Positions 34,901 through 49,380 are shown, counted from the stretch's first letter. The stretch: DNA of 64,000 nt from Paramecium octaurelia (GCA_905182995.1 CAJJDP010000032.1:67135-131134), one strand, 5' to 3'. Notes: a model not told the origin generated them from the sequence alone. A program made the numbers and translations.

Positions 34901-37900
34901 GATGTAAATAGAATGTAATTAATAAATATCATAAACCCTTAAAAAAGGAGATAATCAATTTAAGAATAAGAAATGAGCAGGTTCAGTAATCTTTTTCAGT
35001 AGCATCAAAAAGTGCATCATCAAAGAAATCAGTCAAACTCCACTCCCAAAAAAACATCTGACAGTATTTTTAAAAAGACATTCACAATTGAAACAAATCT
35101 AATACAACAAAAAACCTTGACTCGTCCTTAAACAATAATTCAATAAGTCGATTAATCATTTTCAAGCAAATCTTAGACTTCATCTAATAATTAATCTAAA
35201 GACCATGATCTACAACCCCCTTCCATCTCTCATAGTGTATCATTAAGCCAATAGCCTGTTCCTTCATTTAAGAAAAAAAATGTAGGAAATGTGTCGTAAT
35301 CATACTATGGAAATACAACTAATTCAGCCTAAAATTTATTAGATACACAATAAAATTTAGTTGCAAATTAGTTATTTGATACCTAAGCTTTAGAAGGATT
35401 GGAGTTGATTCCAGAACAGGAAAATGAGTTGGAGTAAAAAATAATAACTCTATATTAAAAAGATGATCATTTTACTGTGTCTCCTTAGTGGAAAAGAAAA
35501 AGAAAGGCCACAATTCATAATTTTCAATTTGAATATTTTTGGAATTAACACAAGATGTAAAAAAAAGTATTTTAGAAAATCTATCACAATCCTTTTAATA
35601 TAAAAGAGATTTTGATGGTTGGAACATAACACATTGATAAATAATATTTTTTGATAAGTGTGACATAAATATTAAAAGAATAAATTCAAACATTTAACCA
35701 ATCTATATTAAACAATAAAGATTTGGTAAAAATTGAAATAACATATCGTTTAACATATCCATATGATAATGTATGGCAAGATAGTATTGTAATTAAATTT
35801 AAAGAATTCATAAAGTGGTTTGTACCTGATTTTGAATTATCTAGTTATATTCAATATTTTGGATTAAGCAAAAATCAGAAGATTCAAGCTTTGACTTACC
35901 TAGGACGTTATGCACATATAAAAGAATCAAAATTAAAATTAGAGTATTACGAGGAAAAGCGAAATAAACTTAAAATTAAATAGCAATAAAGAAGGGACAT
36001 TGAAATCTCGAGAATGAAATAAATTGAAAGTATGTTAATAAGAGACAAATTGGATTTACATTACATCCAAATATTAGGATTGGATAATTTATATCAAGAA
36101 TTATTGAAAGAAAGAAAAATAATAGAAGAGAAAGTAAAGAGAAAAGAAGAGAGGCTTAGAATATTTCTTTAGTTAACTGATCCGAACAAATTAGACCCTA
36201 CTACTTAACAACCAAAATATATTGGATATGATTACGATGGTGATTCTGAAGAAAAAACCATTTAAGTCCCACTTAGTCTTCAAATGTAAGTCTTGAAATC
36301 ATATAATACTGTTGTCCACTTGAAATAATAAAAATAAATAATAAAAATGCCATCCTCTTATTTAATTTGGGAAGGTGACGTTATAAAAATGTGGAGACCT
36401 TTCTAAAGAAAGATTTGGTAGTAGGTTAAGATTGAAAACAAAGATAAACTCATAAATGCTATATAATGTAAATTAAAGTTCTATATTCTGAAATAAATTA
36501 TAGGAAAGACATTAAGTCTAAATGGTAAGAAATTTGTTATAAAGTAATAAAAATAGTTGATATAAAGTGATTCTGCATAAGAACTTCTTTATTAATATTT
36601 TTAATTAAAGTCATTTTCAAATTAGCAGTTTTATAGATTCTTAAGCATATTACGTGTGTAGTTACTGTAATTGGATGATTGCTCACACTTATGGAATTCA
36701 TATTTTAAACAATATAAATAATTATAACATTGCTATGTTTCTCAAATTGGAGATTGCTTATTAGAAATCGTAGTGTTAATTGATAATTTCGCACAGGTGT
36801 TAAATCAAAATCTGAATAGATATGTTTTTATAAGAATCAATATTTATGAAAAGTAAAATATGAAAACAAAAATGCATAAGTTGGTCTTGACTCTTGATGA
36901 TTTACATATAACATCTAAGAAATAATATGATTTATCCAATGAAAATATTCCTCAAATTATTTTTGATGATGTTCAAAAATTGATGCATTAGTATGTGGGA
37001 TATGAAAATTAAGGTATTACTAAACACCCTACCTTGGTAATTAAGAACAGCAAATTAAATAGAACTTTTAAATTAGTAAATTCATTTCCATGGCTGCATA
37101 ATTTTAATTATGATGAATTCCAAGTAACACTTTACCCTTAAAAATTCTAATTCTATCATCCTTAAGGTTTGCATCCCAAAGTAATTTGCAAAGTTGCTAA
37201 ATTTTTAAAAATTCCTAAGGTATTTTCATAGAGACATCATTCCTTTTATGATAGTTATGAAAAATAGTACGATAAACCGAAGGAAGATTTCACTATTAGA
37301 GTACCAAGTATAATCACAATAGAGAAATTTTAAGAAATTTCAAGCTTCTACATTTATATTTATTTCCCTCAAATTTGCAGGAGGTTTATGACAAAATTAC
37401 ATTTTGATGATATCTTAATAAATTAAGATATCAATTTAAAATTAAATTTTTAATTTAAAGAACAATTAAGAATTCATAGAAGTGAAAAATTATGGCACAG
37501 CTTAATAGAATCATTTAAGATTGTAAGTAATGATCAAAAGAAATTAATTTTGTAAATAGAGAAATTCAAAATTTCATGTATATTATAAGAAGTAGTCTAT
37601 CAAAAAATCAAATCAATTGAAAAGACCTAAGAATCAATTCTATTTATTGTTAATATCGAAAAAAAGATTGAATAAGATCCAGAACAAATTCTGATTCATT
37701 ACTCATTTGAAAGGATGAAATTACAAGAAGCGAAGAATTATAGCATGTTTTTGAAATTGTAATGGCTTAATCAATATGATAATATCTAATCCTATCGATT
37801 GCCATTATATGAATTAATGATTGGATATTTTGAAAAAAAAATAACAGGGTTTAACATGTTTGATTATAAATTCAAACTAGTAGATTTGATAAGAATGTGT

Positions 37901-38332
37901 TAAATTTCAGTAGAAAATATTATCATGAACTTTTCTATGAATTAGAAAATAAATTACAATAATACATTAGATCAATTGATGCCCCAACAACTTACCTATA
38001 ATATTAATCAAACTATCAAATTAAACATCAACTTAAAAACCATATAGGTGGATAAGTCAGTTTATAAATTACTTTACAGAGGAGTCTTATTAAGAAAGCC
38101 ATCTATTTTGGTGGGCATTTACTAAAAGTTAAACAAACAGAAATTGTATTTTTATATACAAAGAGCAAGAGATTGTGAATCATTTATTCATAAAATCAGA
38201 TTTTAGGAGATAGAAAATATTTATCCAGGATTCTAATTGAATTTATAGGTTAATTAAAGATCAATAGGTCCTAATATTTTTAAAATACTGAAAAATAGAT
38301 TGATTGTATAAAGTTATTATCAATTAAATTGA
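31994..38332 (+). CDS. giant (~2,080 aa) IQ-motif protein of unknown function
   Basis: About 2,079 aa with only four introns: 32172-32200 (ends AAG), a 23-nt one near 33097, 33619-33640 and a 25-nt one near 34040. The N-terminal ~250 residues are helical and TPR-like (NQAFKMLLPEKPPKLLS, then EWALNVELEYLYYHLAI). A low-complexity Gln/Ser region follows (32.8-33.6 kb). A single IQ motif, IIKIQRYFRFKLKQ, lies near 33700. About 1,400 further residues contain globular-looking, Tyr/Phe-rich segments and repeats of strand-rich character but no domain I can name. Late in the protein, strand-rich blocks (VKIEITYRLTYPYDN, ILVGIYQKLNKQKLYFYI) look like repeated beta-domains. Calmodulin or centrin binding is likely; a cortical or basal-body scaffold is a guess. 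Confidence 0.8.
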
Positions 38333-39255
38333 AATACTAAATAAAGCTCAGCTTCTGAAACATTATAATATTCTATCAAAATGTGTATACAGTATACTCA
38401 TAAGTTGTGAATTCAATTTATGGTAAACAAAGCATTAATTATTACACATAATCCTGGATTCTGTCTTCCCTTAATAAATTTTATGAAATTATTTTTATTG
38501 AAAGTCTTTAATTTTAATGTAATTTCTGAATCGAAAGATCTCAAAGAAAGTTAAATATAAATAAAATCAGTTTTCTAATTCTTAATAATAAAAATTTATT
38601 GGATTTTATTTTACATCTAATATCTTATTTAGCACTATCTTTCTTGAGATATTCTAAGATTTTAAAGAGATAGTAATTCTAAAACCCCAGATATTGCCAA
38701 ATTTCCATATTTTATAGGCTTTTTTTTTTATTTTTGGGGAATAGTCTCACATTGAAACAATCAATGTTGTGGCTACTTTTTTGCAGAGTTCTTTGAAGAC
38801 TTTCAGAAATATTTGTCAGTTTCTTCAAATCTCAAGAGTAATTTCAAATTACTTATCGCTTTACAAAGAACTACAAGTAGAACTTCCCGTAATTTTAGGT
38901 ATTCCTTTAATTTTCTATCTGGAGGTTATTAAATTTAAGAATCAGGATATTATTTAAAAAATATTATTAATCGATATGAAAAATGGGTAGAATTTTCTTA
39001 AAATAATTAGTTGAATTAATTTTATCTTTTAGTCTACCAACTTTTAGGACAGAGTTGATTAATAAAGAAGTAATTTATTGTTTCAATATAAATTTTTCAA
39101 TTGATATAGATTAAATGGGTGTAAATGTGTAATAATATAAAAAGATATATAAATATAAAACACATGTGATAAAAATAGAATCTAAAAATTTAATAATTTA
39201 ACTGATATTTTTATTTATCTGTTAAAATTATTATTATTTTTATTTATCTGTCATA
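38333..39255. other. long spacer with a weak coding-like segment
   Basis: A plus-strand segment ending at TGA 39056-39058 reads EFFEDFQKYLSVSSN... ALQRTTSRTS... NRYEKWVEFS, with composition better than random, but no start codon or upstream exon was found. The rest is AT-rich. A 3' exon or a gene remnant is possible. Confidence 0.35.
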
Positions 39256-40714
39256 ATGGGTGCAGAATAATCTGTGGCGCAAGGAATTGTTAAATCAAAG
39301 AACTTTACAATTCTTGGTTATAAGGAAAATGAAATATATGGATCTTTCAAATTAATTGATTCTCAATCAAATCAATATGCTATGGTCTCCAAGACTTGTT
39401 AGAGTTATGAAGAATATACTAATTTATGTTAGATACTAAAAGAATCTAAGTCTCTGAATGAAATTGATCATTTAGTAAAGTTAGTGGAAGTTGACACTCA
39501 AGAAGAAACAAATTTATGTAGTACATTTTATAAAGTCACTGCCTTATATGAGTATTACGATATAAGTCTAAGACAAATCACAAAATAAGCATCAATAAAT
39601 TGTTTATTTGTATTAAAATGTCTGGCAGAGATACTGAGCTAATTATATGAACATAACATTGTACATGGAAATTTAACTCCAGATTATGTTTTGATTGAAA
39701 AGATAAAGGGAGAAGTTAAATTAAATAATTGTACTTAACTAACTGGATATAATCATTACAAAAGAATTTTATCAGGTGATAGTTTATGGTATTTGTCACC
39801 TGAATTACTCACTGCTTTAGGTAAGAAGGAACTTAGACCTTAATATAATCATGAGAAGAATGAAGTTTATTAATTGGGATTGATAGCTTTAGAGTTTTGG
39901 GGAAATTGTAAAATTTCAGAGATTTATGATAAACAAAATTACACAATAAATGAGAGTAAAAATTTTCAATTATATAATAGCTGTGATATAGGAATCTATA
40001 GATGAGTTCGGAGTGAGAAATGGTTATGTATTGAAAAATGTGATAAAGTAAATGTTGTAGGAAGATCCAAATGCAAGACCAACAATGAGTGAATTAAGTT
40101 CCTCTTTAAAGCAGCTGTTTGTGATCCAATAATAGGTAGAGGAGCGAAATGTTTAATAGTATGAAGAGTAGGGTTAATAATACGAATAAATCAATAACTA
40201 TTAAGAAATCAGCAAAGAAGTTCCTGAGGTTCATGATGAGGTATTATAGTTTAATAAGGAATCCTTCTAATATTAAGAAGAAGAAGGAAAGAACAATATT
40301 CATTATGAAAACTCACCTCGAGACTAATTTGAAGAATCTCCAAGGAAAGTAGAAAAATAAAATGTTGAGTCTAATACCCAATCAGTTAAATAGTCATTGA
40401 ACTAATCAGTAAAAGAATATTATGTAACTGGATCAATTGCTGCATAATTTGGTTAATTAAAATTACTTGAGAGCAATGCAGACTATAAGAGTAATGGGAT
40501 AACTCATTTATAGGATGATGGAGATGTGTTATAAGAAAAATCATAAAACCATCCTACTTCACCTAAAGGTCAAGATTCTATCAAACCAAAAAAGAGTGTG
40601 AAGGTTAATGTAGCTTCAGCAAACAAAAAAGGAGTTTCAATAAAAAGACCTAAGCATGAGGTTATGGACACTAAATTACCTAAATAGGCTGTGGTTGTAA
40701 GCAAAAAAAGATGA
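39256..40714 (+). CDS. pseudokinase with N-terminal acylation signal and Gln-rich tail
   Basis: About 477 aa with one 25-nt intron. The start MGAEQSV fits N-myristoylation. The ~300-residue kinase-like fold is recognisable by HNIVHGNLTPDYVLI where kinases have HRDLKPxN, by LWYLSPELL in place of the APE motif, and by the subdomain XI arginine in NARPTMSEL. There is no glycine loop consensus, no VAIK-type lysine that I can place, HGN replaces HRD, and no DFG is seen. Catalysis is therefore unlikely. The tail is acidic then Lys-rich (SVKVNVASANKKG). Inferred role: membrane-bound scaffold or allosteric partner of an active kinase. Confidence 0.75.
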
Positions 40715-40776
40715 AGTAAAACTATATTACTATAAATAATTATCAATTTAATTTTAATCTATTCTTATTTATTTTA

Positions 40777-41180
40777 ATGTCTAACACTGAATATTTTGAT
40801 AGATTTATTACCAGAAATAGTATTTCATCAGACAGGAAATAGATGATTAATGAGTATTACTATCTTGAATTTTTCCCTTAAATATTTGATTTTAATTGTG
40901 CTAAAATGATTCATAATCTAAAGCATGCTGATTAGATCACATATTTAGAAATTACATTTCATTTAGTAATGTTTAAATTAATATCAATAATTTAATAGGA
41001 TAAAGAACCTAAAAATTGTAATTATAATAATTAATAATTCTTACATCAAATCAAAAGTTAAATAGTATATTTTGGTATCATTTAGAAGTGTATTATGGTA
41101 ACTTTTTCATTTTACTATGAAATCAGATGAATGCTTTTTAATCTGATTAGCAAAATGACATTTTTCCAGTGTCTTTTTGA
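40777..41180 (+). CDS. short hypothetical protein, 3' end uncertain
   Basis: MSNTEYFDRFITRNSISSD followed by a helical region. The model uses introns of 33, 21 and 29 nt (the last ends CAG) and stops at TGA 41178. A further 25-nt GTG...AAG intron could extend it. It is convergent with the RanBP1-domain gene. No domain is recognised. Confidence 0.4.
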
Positions 41181-41382
41181 GTCTAAAAAAAAGAGCATCC
41201 AAAATTTATGTATATTAAACTTCATTTTCTAATGATTATTAATAATGAAATTGAAAAGTAGATCATGTTAACAATCTCAAATTGAAAAAATAAAACGTTA
41301 TACAATGAATTAAATGATGCAAGTAGACTGTTTGATGCTTTTATTGTTAAATATGATCTAAAATTCGATTTTATATGTATTA

Positions 41383-42274
41383 TCATTAAAATATTTTAGC
41401 AAATTCTGCTTTAAACTCTTCTGATCCTTCCTTGGTTGTGAACATAATTTTTAATGTATCAACTGATATTGACTTCTTTTCATCATTTTCCCCTTATTCT
41501 CCTTATTTACTATCCTATTTTTCTTTTCTGCTGATAGCTTTAATAATTAAATTTTCTGCCTTCTAACCCAATGGTTTGATCTCTGAAAATCCTTTGATGA
41601 ATTAACCTGTATACAATGATTATTATATTGCATTTCTAACAATTTATAGACAAAATACCTATAAACAAGATAGTAAGACTCTCCAGTTTTAGTTTTTTCA
41701 ATGGCAACAGATCCCTTCTCTAGTATATCGTTTGTATTTTTTCTGAACTTTTCAACGTTTACCTTTATTTAACATAATACATTACCTTTACTAATTATTC
41801 TGTGTTTGAAGTATAATTATATTTCATTACTATTTAATTTGGTTCGTCATCTTCTGGCTTTTACTCATCCTATCCTATAAATATTGATATATGATTGATA
41901 CCATCATCTTCTCCAGGATCACTCTCATCAGATTTAGGAGCCTTGTAACTAATGCCAAACAAGGATGGTCCTGGTTTTGTAAGATCTACATTAACATTGC
42001 TTAAAAGAGAAGGTCCAGAACTGAAAATTCCAGTTGTGGGTTAGGATGACCCAAATAAACCTCCTTAAAAAATAGAGGATGTTTAATTGTTGTTGAATAA
42101 ATTTTATCCATTTATCATTGATCCAAATAAGCTTGGAGCCTTATTTTCTGACTTTTATGCTTCATTTTTCTCTTCATTCTATTATTTAGGTTCTTAAGGT
42201 GTATTTTTATCATCCTCTTAACCTTTATGAGACTCATCCACTTTTGTTGCAAATTCAGCGGATTATTAGGCCAT
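41383..42274 (-). CDS. nucleoporin-like protein with FG motifs and C-terminal RanBP1 domain (NUP50-like)
   Basis: About 281 aa with introns of 23 nt (41763-41785, ends AAG) and 23 nt. The N-terminus is acidic, Gln/Lys-rich and contains FG units (SLFGSM, GGLFGSSQ, SLFGIS). The C-terminal ~120 residues match a Ran-binding domain: VEKFRKNTNDILEKGSVAI, then LVYRNAIQQSLYTG, and a tail DTLKIMFTTKEGSEEFKAEF. This order resembles NUP50/Nup2-type nucleoporins, which bind Ran-GTP and importin-alpha at the nuclear basket. It lacks a visible importin-alpha-binding segment, but that is short and poorly conserved. It is single-copy in the window. Confidence 0.82.
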
Positions 42275-42352
42275 GAATAATTTAAATATTTAAATTTTTA
42301 TAAATGTGCTATTAAGGAATATGAATAAAAATATCGAAATTCCGTTCTTCAT

Positions 42353-43291
42353 TCACCCCATAATATTTCGATCTGAATTTAAATCTTCGTCCTCATCGTA
42401 ATAATTTGAAATATAAGGGTCAAAATAACAATTTTTTTATTCTTCACAATATAAGGTATTCTGGAATTGGTTAGGATCTTAATTATTAAATAGTAATTTC
42501 AACTTTGAGATGAATTCTATTACTCTGTTTTAATAAAAGTATATTTTTTTTTTGTAAATTTCAAAAATTTCATCTGATGAACAATTTATAAGATTATTCT
42601 TATTTAGATCTTCATCTTCTTGTGTTTTAATTATTTGTACCAAAAGATTTTTAAAAATCACTTAAATATCTTATAAATTTTTAGTAGCTAAGAATGTTTC
42701 AATTAGGTATAGAGCAATTTATTCAATGGATAATTACTTATCTATCTCCTATAAGATTTTAATTAGTTCTGAGCGAAATTGTTCATCTAACAAATAATAA
42801 ATTTTCTTAATGTATTAATACCATTATGTATTTTGAATATTCAAATTTTGCTTTTAGATACATTTCTTAATTGGGTGAGTGTTATGTCTGAAGAAAAAAA
42901 CTACTATTCTTGATTTTTTCTATTAACATTTAGGATATCCAAGATGTTCAACGCAAAAATTAACCAAAAATTCATATGTAGGTTAACTATTTTTGATTTA
43001 CCTCTATTTTTCCTCTTTCACTTTTCTTTTGATTTCATCTTATTCATTTTTTGAATTTCTCTTAGCTCCAGCCAAATGTATAGAAATATGCCTTCCGTTC
43101 TCTTATAAGAACGCTAATATCTTTAAAATCGATTTATCAGTACTCCAAATAGTTGGGATCTAAATTATTATTGTATCTATATTAGGTGGTTTGCCAACTT
43201 CTTTTTTTATATTATCTTTTTTTCTAGATCTTGAATTTTTTAGAACTTGTGTTCCTTAATTCGATTTTTTTGTTCTAGAATGCTTTACCAT
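42353..43291 (-). CDS. hypothetical protein, 312 aa, intron-free
   Basis: A continuous 313-codon frame. The N-terminus is very basic (MVKHSRTKKSNQGTQVLKN, RSRKKDN), followed by a compact region (HISIHLAGAKRNSKNEQDEI) and Lys/Gln-rich helices. The C-terminus is acidic (YYDEDEDLNSDRN). The basic start suggests a nuclear protein. No family is recognised. It lies 78 nt upstream of the nucleoporin gene on the same strand. Confidence 0.65.
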
Positions 43292-43566
43292 TATTTAATG
43301 ATTGTAATTCTATTAAAAAGAAAATGATAACATAGAATTCTATTCAAGAATAATTTTTTGATTTTTAATTTATTTTTGATTATTGAGCTAAATTTGAAAA
43401 ATGTTCAAATAAATATTTCAGAAATAGAATATTTTGTAACTTAAAGATGGAGAGAATCTTATCATAATGTAAAAATTGGAAAAAATATATAATGATTGAT
43501 AGCAGATATCGATTTACATAAATGACATAGGTTTTCAGTGAAGATAATCAATCAACTCAAAAATCA

Positions 43567-45099
43567 TCAATTCTAGTTAGTTCTTTATATAAGTGATTAT
43601 TCAATTTTAATCTAAAGATATAATTATACTACATACCTTTTTGTGATACCAAATTTTGCCATATCAAATCTAAATATAATATCGCTAACTTTGATTTCCA
43701 TTTTGTCTTCTATTTTTAATGGTTGAGGTGTTTTTTATTAAATTGGATTTAAGGGATTTTCAAATTATTATAATGACTGCCAAGTTCCATTAGCAGATTG
43801 CTTAGTTCCTTCTCCATCACAGATTTCCCATTGATTTCTATTAAACTTAATTTAAGTTTGCTTTCTGGAAATTGTATTCATATTAACAATGATATCGCAA
43901 TCCTAAGATCTTCCTATTTTAAATATCTATTATGTTCCAGGTCTTGCAATAAAAATAGCCATTTATTTGATAATGGGGGTGTCAAATTGGATTTTAAGAA
44001 AAGGGCGATTGCAATTTGTTAAATGATATTATTTTCTTCCCTGTTTCTTCGTTGATATGTAATTTTATAAACATTCTTAAAATAGTTTAAAATTATTTAC
44101 TTTAAAATGTATCTGATTCTTCTTTAGTTAAGCCATGAATTCTGGCTCTATCTTTTATGTGTTCTCGAACAAGGGTTTAAAAAAAATAATCTGTATCCGT
44201 TTCTTACTACTTTTTACCTTAAATTTATGGATTAGCGCTTGATTAAACAACATGAAAGTAAAAATCAGCTCCAATTAAGTATTGATTATTGTCATTCATT
44301 ATTTTTGGATCATCTTTATGAATTCTCACTAAAGTTTTCAAAGAAGTACCATAATCCTGAACATAGAACTTTGGTTTTTCTCTAAAAATAAAAATGCCAT
44401 TTACTTGATAAATTAATGAATAAGTTTGAAAACATTTTAAGGCATTTAAGCAAATTTAGAATTGAACTACTTAAGAGAAAGAAACACTAGTATCTAAGGA
44501 GTGATTCTACTTGAATATCTGAATCCAAATTCTGTTGATATTTTGCAAGGGATATAATCATTGCTAGGGTCGGCAGAAGTGAGACCTAAATAATTATTTA
44601 TATTATTATACCAAAATCCAAATTATTATCATCAGATCTTAATGTTTTCTTTCTTCTTATGATTTGGATTTCATTGTTGTGTATTTAATTTTCCCCTATG
44701 ATTCTAAAAATAAATAAGAGACATTACTTGTCATCTTGAAGTATATATATTTTTTAATTAGCCTATTGATGTTGTTTGTAAACACTTATCATTAGATGTG
44801 GGGATTCCTTATCAAACTAAGGCTTTGCTATCTATTGAGTTTAAGGTTTTACATTTAAACTGTAATCCCTATTCCCAGACTAGAAGTTATCAATAAATTT
44901 TACATCATTTTCTACAATCATTTCATTCTAATTTTAATTGAATGCTGATTAAATCACCTCTGGACTGAGATTTCCCTATAACTATGCGGCTGATAAAGCG
45001 TGCGAGAATTATTGAGTATTCAAAAGGTCTAGAAATCGATAAATTCATACTGTAAAAGTGACTGTTCTGTAGTTAGCTGAAGTTTATAGTGCTGGACAT
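43567..45099 (-). CDS. FHA-domain protein with a degenerate second FHA-like region
   Basis: About 470 aa with five introns, one (44076-44100) ending AAG. The C-terminal FHA domain is clear: FKIGRSQDCDIIVN, TISRKQTQIKF, WEICDGEGTKQ and ANGTWQSL, the phosphothreonine-binding loops with GR, SRK and NGT. A central region reads FYVQDYGTSLKTLVRI and NQYLIGADFYFH, the second half of another FHA-like fold with a D-GTS loop in place of NG. The N-terminal 100 residues have no domain. Such proteins read Ser/Thr kinase signals; given the kinases nearby this may be local signalling, but that is inference. Confidence 0.82.
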
Positions 45100-46091
45100 T
45101 TAGGCCCTGGTTGTTTTATTAAGAAATTTTATTTAAAAAATTAATAAAATGCCAATATTGATGCATCACAAAATTTCATTCACGAATATATTTAAATTCA
45201 ATTCATTTAAAACTAATGCCTCATATTAAAATGACGCCAACATTGTTAAAATGCTCTAATTAAATTAGTTCTAAGATATTTAATTAAAATAAAAGAGAAC
45301 AATTTTTTAAGCGTTTTATGTGCAATAATTAATATTTTCTACAGAAAAAAAATTTATATTATTGAAAATTAAATGCTTTAATTGTATTTTTGTCTATGAA
45401 ATTTCATGAAGCCTTAACTCTAGGTTGCATTTAAATCTTCATTTTGCAATCATACTTGAATATTCTCGAAATGTTGATTATTTAAGATTAATATACTTAC
45501 AATAGCATTAAAGATTTGCTACTCCTAAGGATTGAACTATGCCTTCTAATAAATAAACCTTTCACAATTGTTAAGCCTATCAATCATAAGTATGGACTAA
45601 GCATTTTTAATTTAAATGGTCTTTTAAAAAATTATATGTCATGCTATTGATAATATCGATGCTTCTTAATTGAGCGGGCAATCTAAAAGGTTTTAGATTA
45701 ATAGCCCTAGTTTTTGGACAAAGAAATTTCTAGTATAAATATATTTACTCTAATTTATAATTTATTTATTTATCAATTAACACAACTTTTACCATACAAA
45801 TTATAAAACTGTGGTGACTTTAAATGAGACTATTTGAAACAATCAAAATGAATTGATTTGGCGTAGAAAGGTTGTTCACCAATCCATATTTGTCATTCCA
45901 TATTTAATATTTTATTTACATTATATTATAATTGAAAATACCAGTTGATCAAAGAACACACTTAGGTTTAAAATATTACTAATCTATAATTAGAATAGAA
46001 TTGATAAATCTTTTTTGCTTATCTAAGTGATAACCTAAGTGTGGATATATATCATATGTTCTATTTTTCTTTCTTCGATATCGAGAATTCT
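45100..46091. other. longest spacer, with an inverted repeat and scattered minus-strand fragments
   Basis: No complete gene found. On the minus strand between 45400 and 45680 several short frames look coding (VYLLEGIVQSLGVANLQC, RFIYQKAQFNPQEQQ) but cannot be joined by introns. They may be a decayed gene. Near the right end lies a perfect 12-bp inverted repeat (45957-45968 and 46032-46043). The remainder is AT-rich. Confidence 0.4.
45957..46043. repeat. perfect 12-bp inverted repeat with 63-nt loop
   Basis: CACACTTAGGTT at 45957-45968 and AACCTAAGTGTG at 46032-46043. It lies in the spacer just upstream of a cNMP-binding gene. It could form a hairpin, be the trace of a small mobile element, or act as a binding site. 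No similar copy noticed elsewhere in the window. Confidence 0.6.
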
Positions 46092-47663
46092 ATGAATAAG
46101 ATAAAATATAAAGTATTAATTTTTCGAGATTATTGTTATTTAATCTAATATATTAATAAAGTGGATGATTAAACGACTAAAATTTAATACAGAGTAGATT
46201 CGAAGAGCATCTAGTGTATTATAGAAAATCGATCTAAGGATGAGTTAAAGAGAATTTTCTAAGTATGTAATCATGAGAGTACAGTTATCAAGACATCATA
46301 GATATAATGATTTTTATACTTCTGAAGCCATGTGAACTCAGATCATAAGCAGATGTTGAACTTTTAAAGTAGGCTACTCGATCGCTTGATTTTTTTGCAA
46401 ATTTAGGTTCCGATCTTTTACATGAGCAATGTTGTAGGAATCTTAGACACAAATATGTTCCAATTGGATATTTCATATTTAAGGAGAGGGAAAAAGGAGA
46501 CAATTTCTATTTTATCATAAGTGGTCGAGTGTAGGTATTGAAGGATTTCAACCCTTCAGACCCATAAGCATCAATATTCGATAATGAGATAAAACAGTTG
46601 ACAAATTTCGAAACCTTCGGAGAAAGAGCTATGGATTCTGATGCACTCAGAACAGCATCTGTAAGAGCTCTAGAGAACACACATCTCGCATATTTGAATA
46701 AGGAGAGTTATTAAATTATAGCTAAGAGTGTGAAAAATCAATTAAAGAAAGCTTATTTCGAAGAATTTGCAAATTTAGATTTTTTTCATAACTGGAGATT
46801 CTAAGACATTAAGGTATTTTATGATAGAGCATATGTAAAACGATACTCTATGAATGCCACTGTGTATAAAGAAGGGGATCCATTAGACTATGTATACATC
46901 ATTAAAAAGGGGGAGTTCAAGATTGTCAAAATAATAAAGACATCGACCATAGATTTAAATGAGATGTTTAAGGGTGATTTCGAGAAGATCTTAAGTGGTA
47001 TGAGTACTCCAAAGACGTATACTATCTCAGAAAGGTTGGAAGCTCGATTTTAAAGGAAAAAATACGGCAATTTATATTATTTGGAGAAGAAAAAACCTGT
47101 AACAATCAAATATATAACTGCTGGTTAAATGTTTGGCGAAATGGAATTTTTAATGCAAGTAAGCTATCAGTTTAATTAAAGCAAAGAATAATAATGCAAG
47201 GACTCACTCAGTCTATTCAGTTACAGATTAATCAGAACTTTATATGGTTAAAAGAGAATATTTTGAAACTATTTTAGACAAGGTTCCAACTATCAAAAAT
47301 GCATTGATTTAGTTGTCTGAATAGAAGAATAATAATTTTATGAGGTAATTAATGCAATATGAGAAAAATTTCAATGATTTGACTGAGGTAAAGAAAGATT
47401 TGGAGAGAAATATTAATTTGGATTTTTTGTAATTGGGGAGCACAGAAAAACGATTCCCTTCTCCAGTTATGTAATAACTTCGATCATCTCAACCTGTAGT
47501 TAAAAAAGTATTGAAAATACCAAAAATTGAAAGAGAAGTTTAGAGGATAGAGACGAAAAAGAAGTATTTGATGCGAAGAAGAAAAACAAGTGCTTTTAAG
47601 ATACATGATAGTAACTCTGAAATTGATGGCAGCTAATATAACTTTATTAGTTCAATTAAATGA
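46092..47663 (+). CDS. cyclic nucleotide-binding domain protein (second in window)
   Basis: About 502 aa with introns of 35 nt (near 46269-46303) and 28 nt (47159-47186, ends AAG). After a basic N-terminus comes the motif ILLKPCELRSQADVELL that precedes cNMP domains in ciliate homologues. Domain 1 then reads YVPIGYFIFKEREKGDNF, FIISGRVQV and the cassette FGERAMDSDALRTASV, with GE and R retained. Domain 2 reads MNATVYKEGDPLDYVYII, with a long insert, and FGEMEFLMQ with NARTHSV. The C-terminus is basic (RRRKTSAFK, a possible PKA-type site). No kinase domain. It is followed after 18 nt by the kinase gene on the same strand. Confidence 0.83.
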
Positions 47664-47681
47664 ATAATTAATTTATTGTAT

Positions 47682-49380
<1,699 letters not shown>

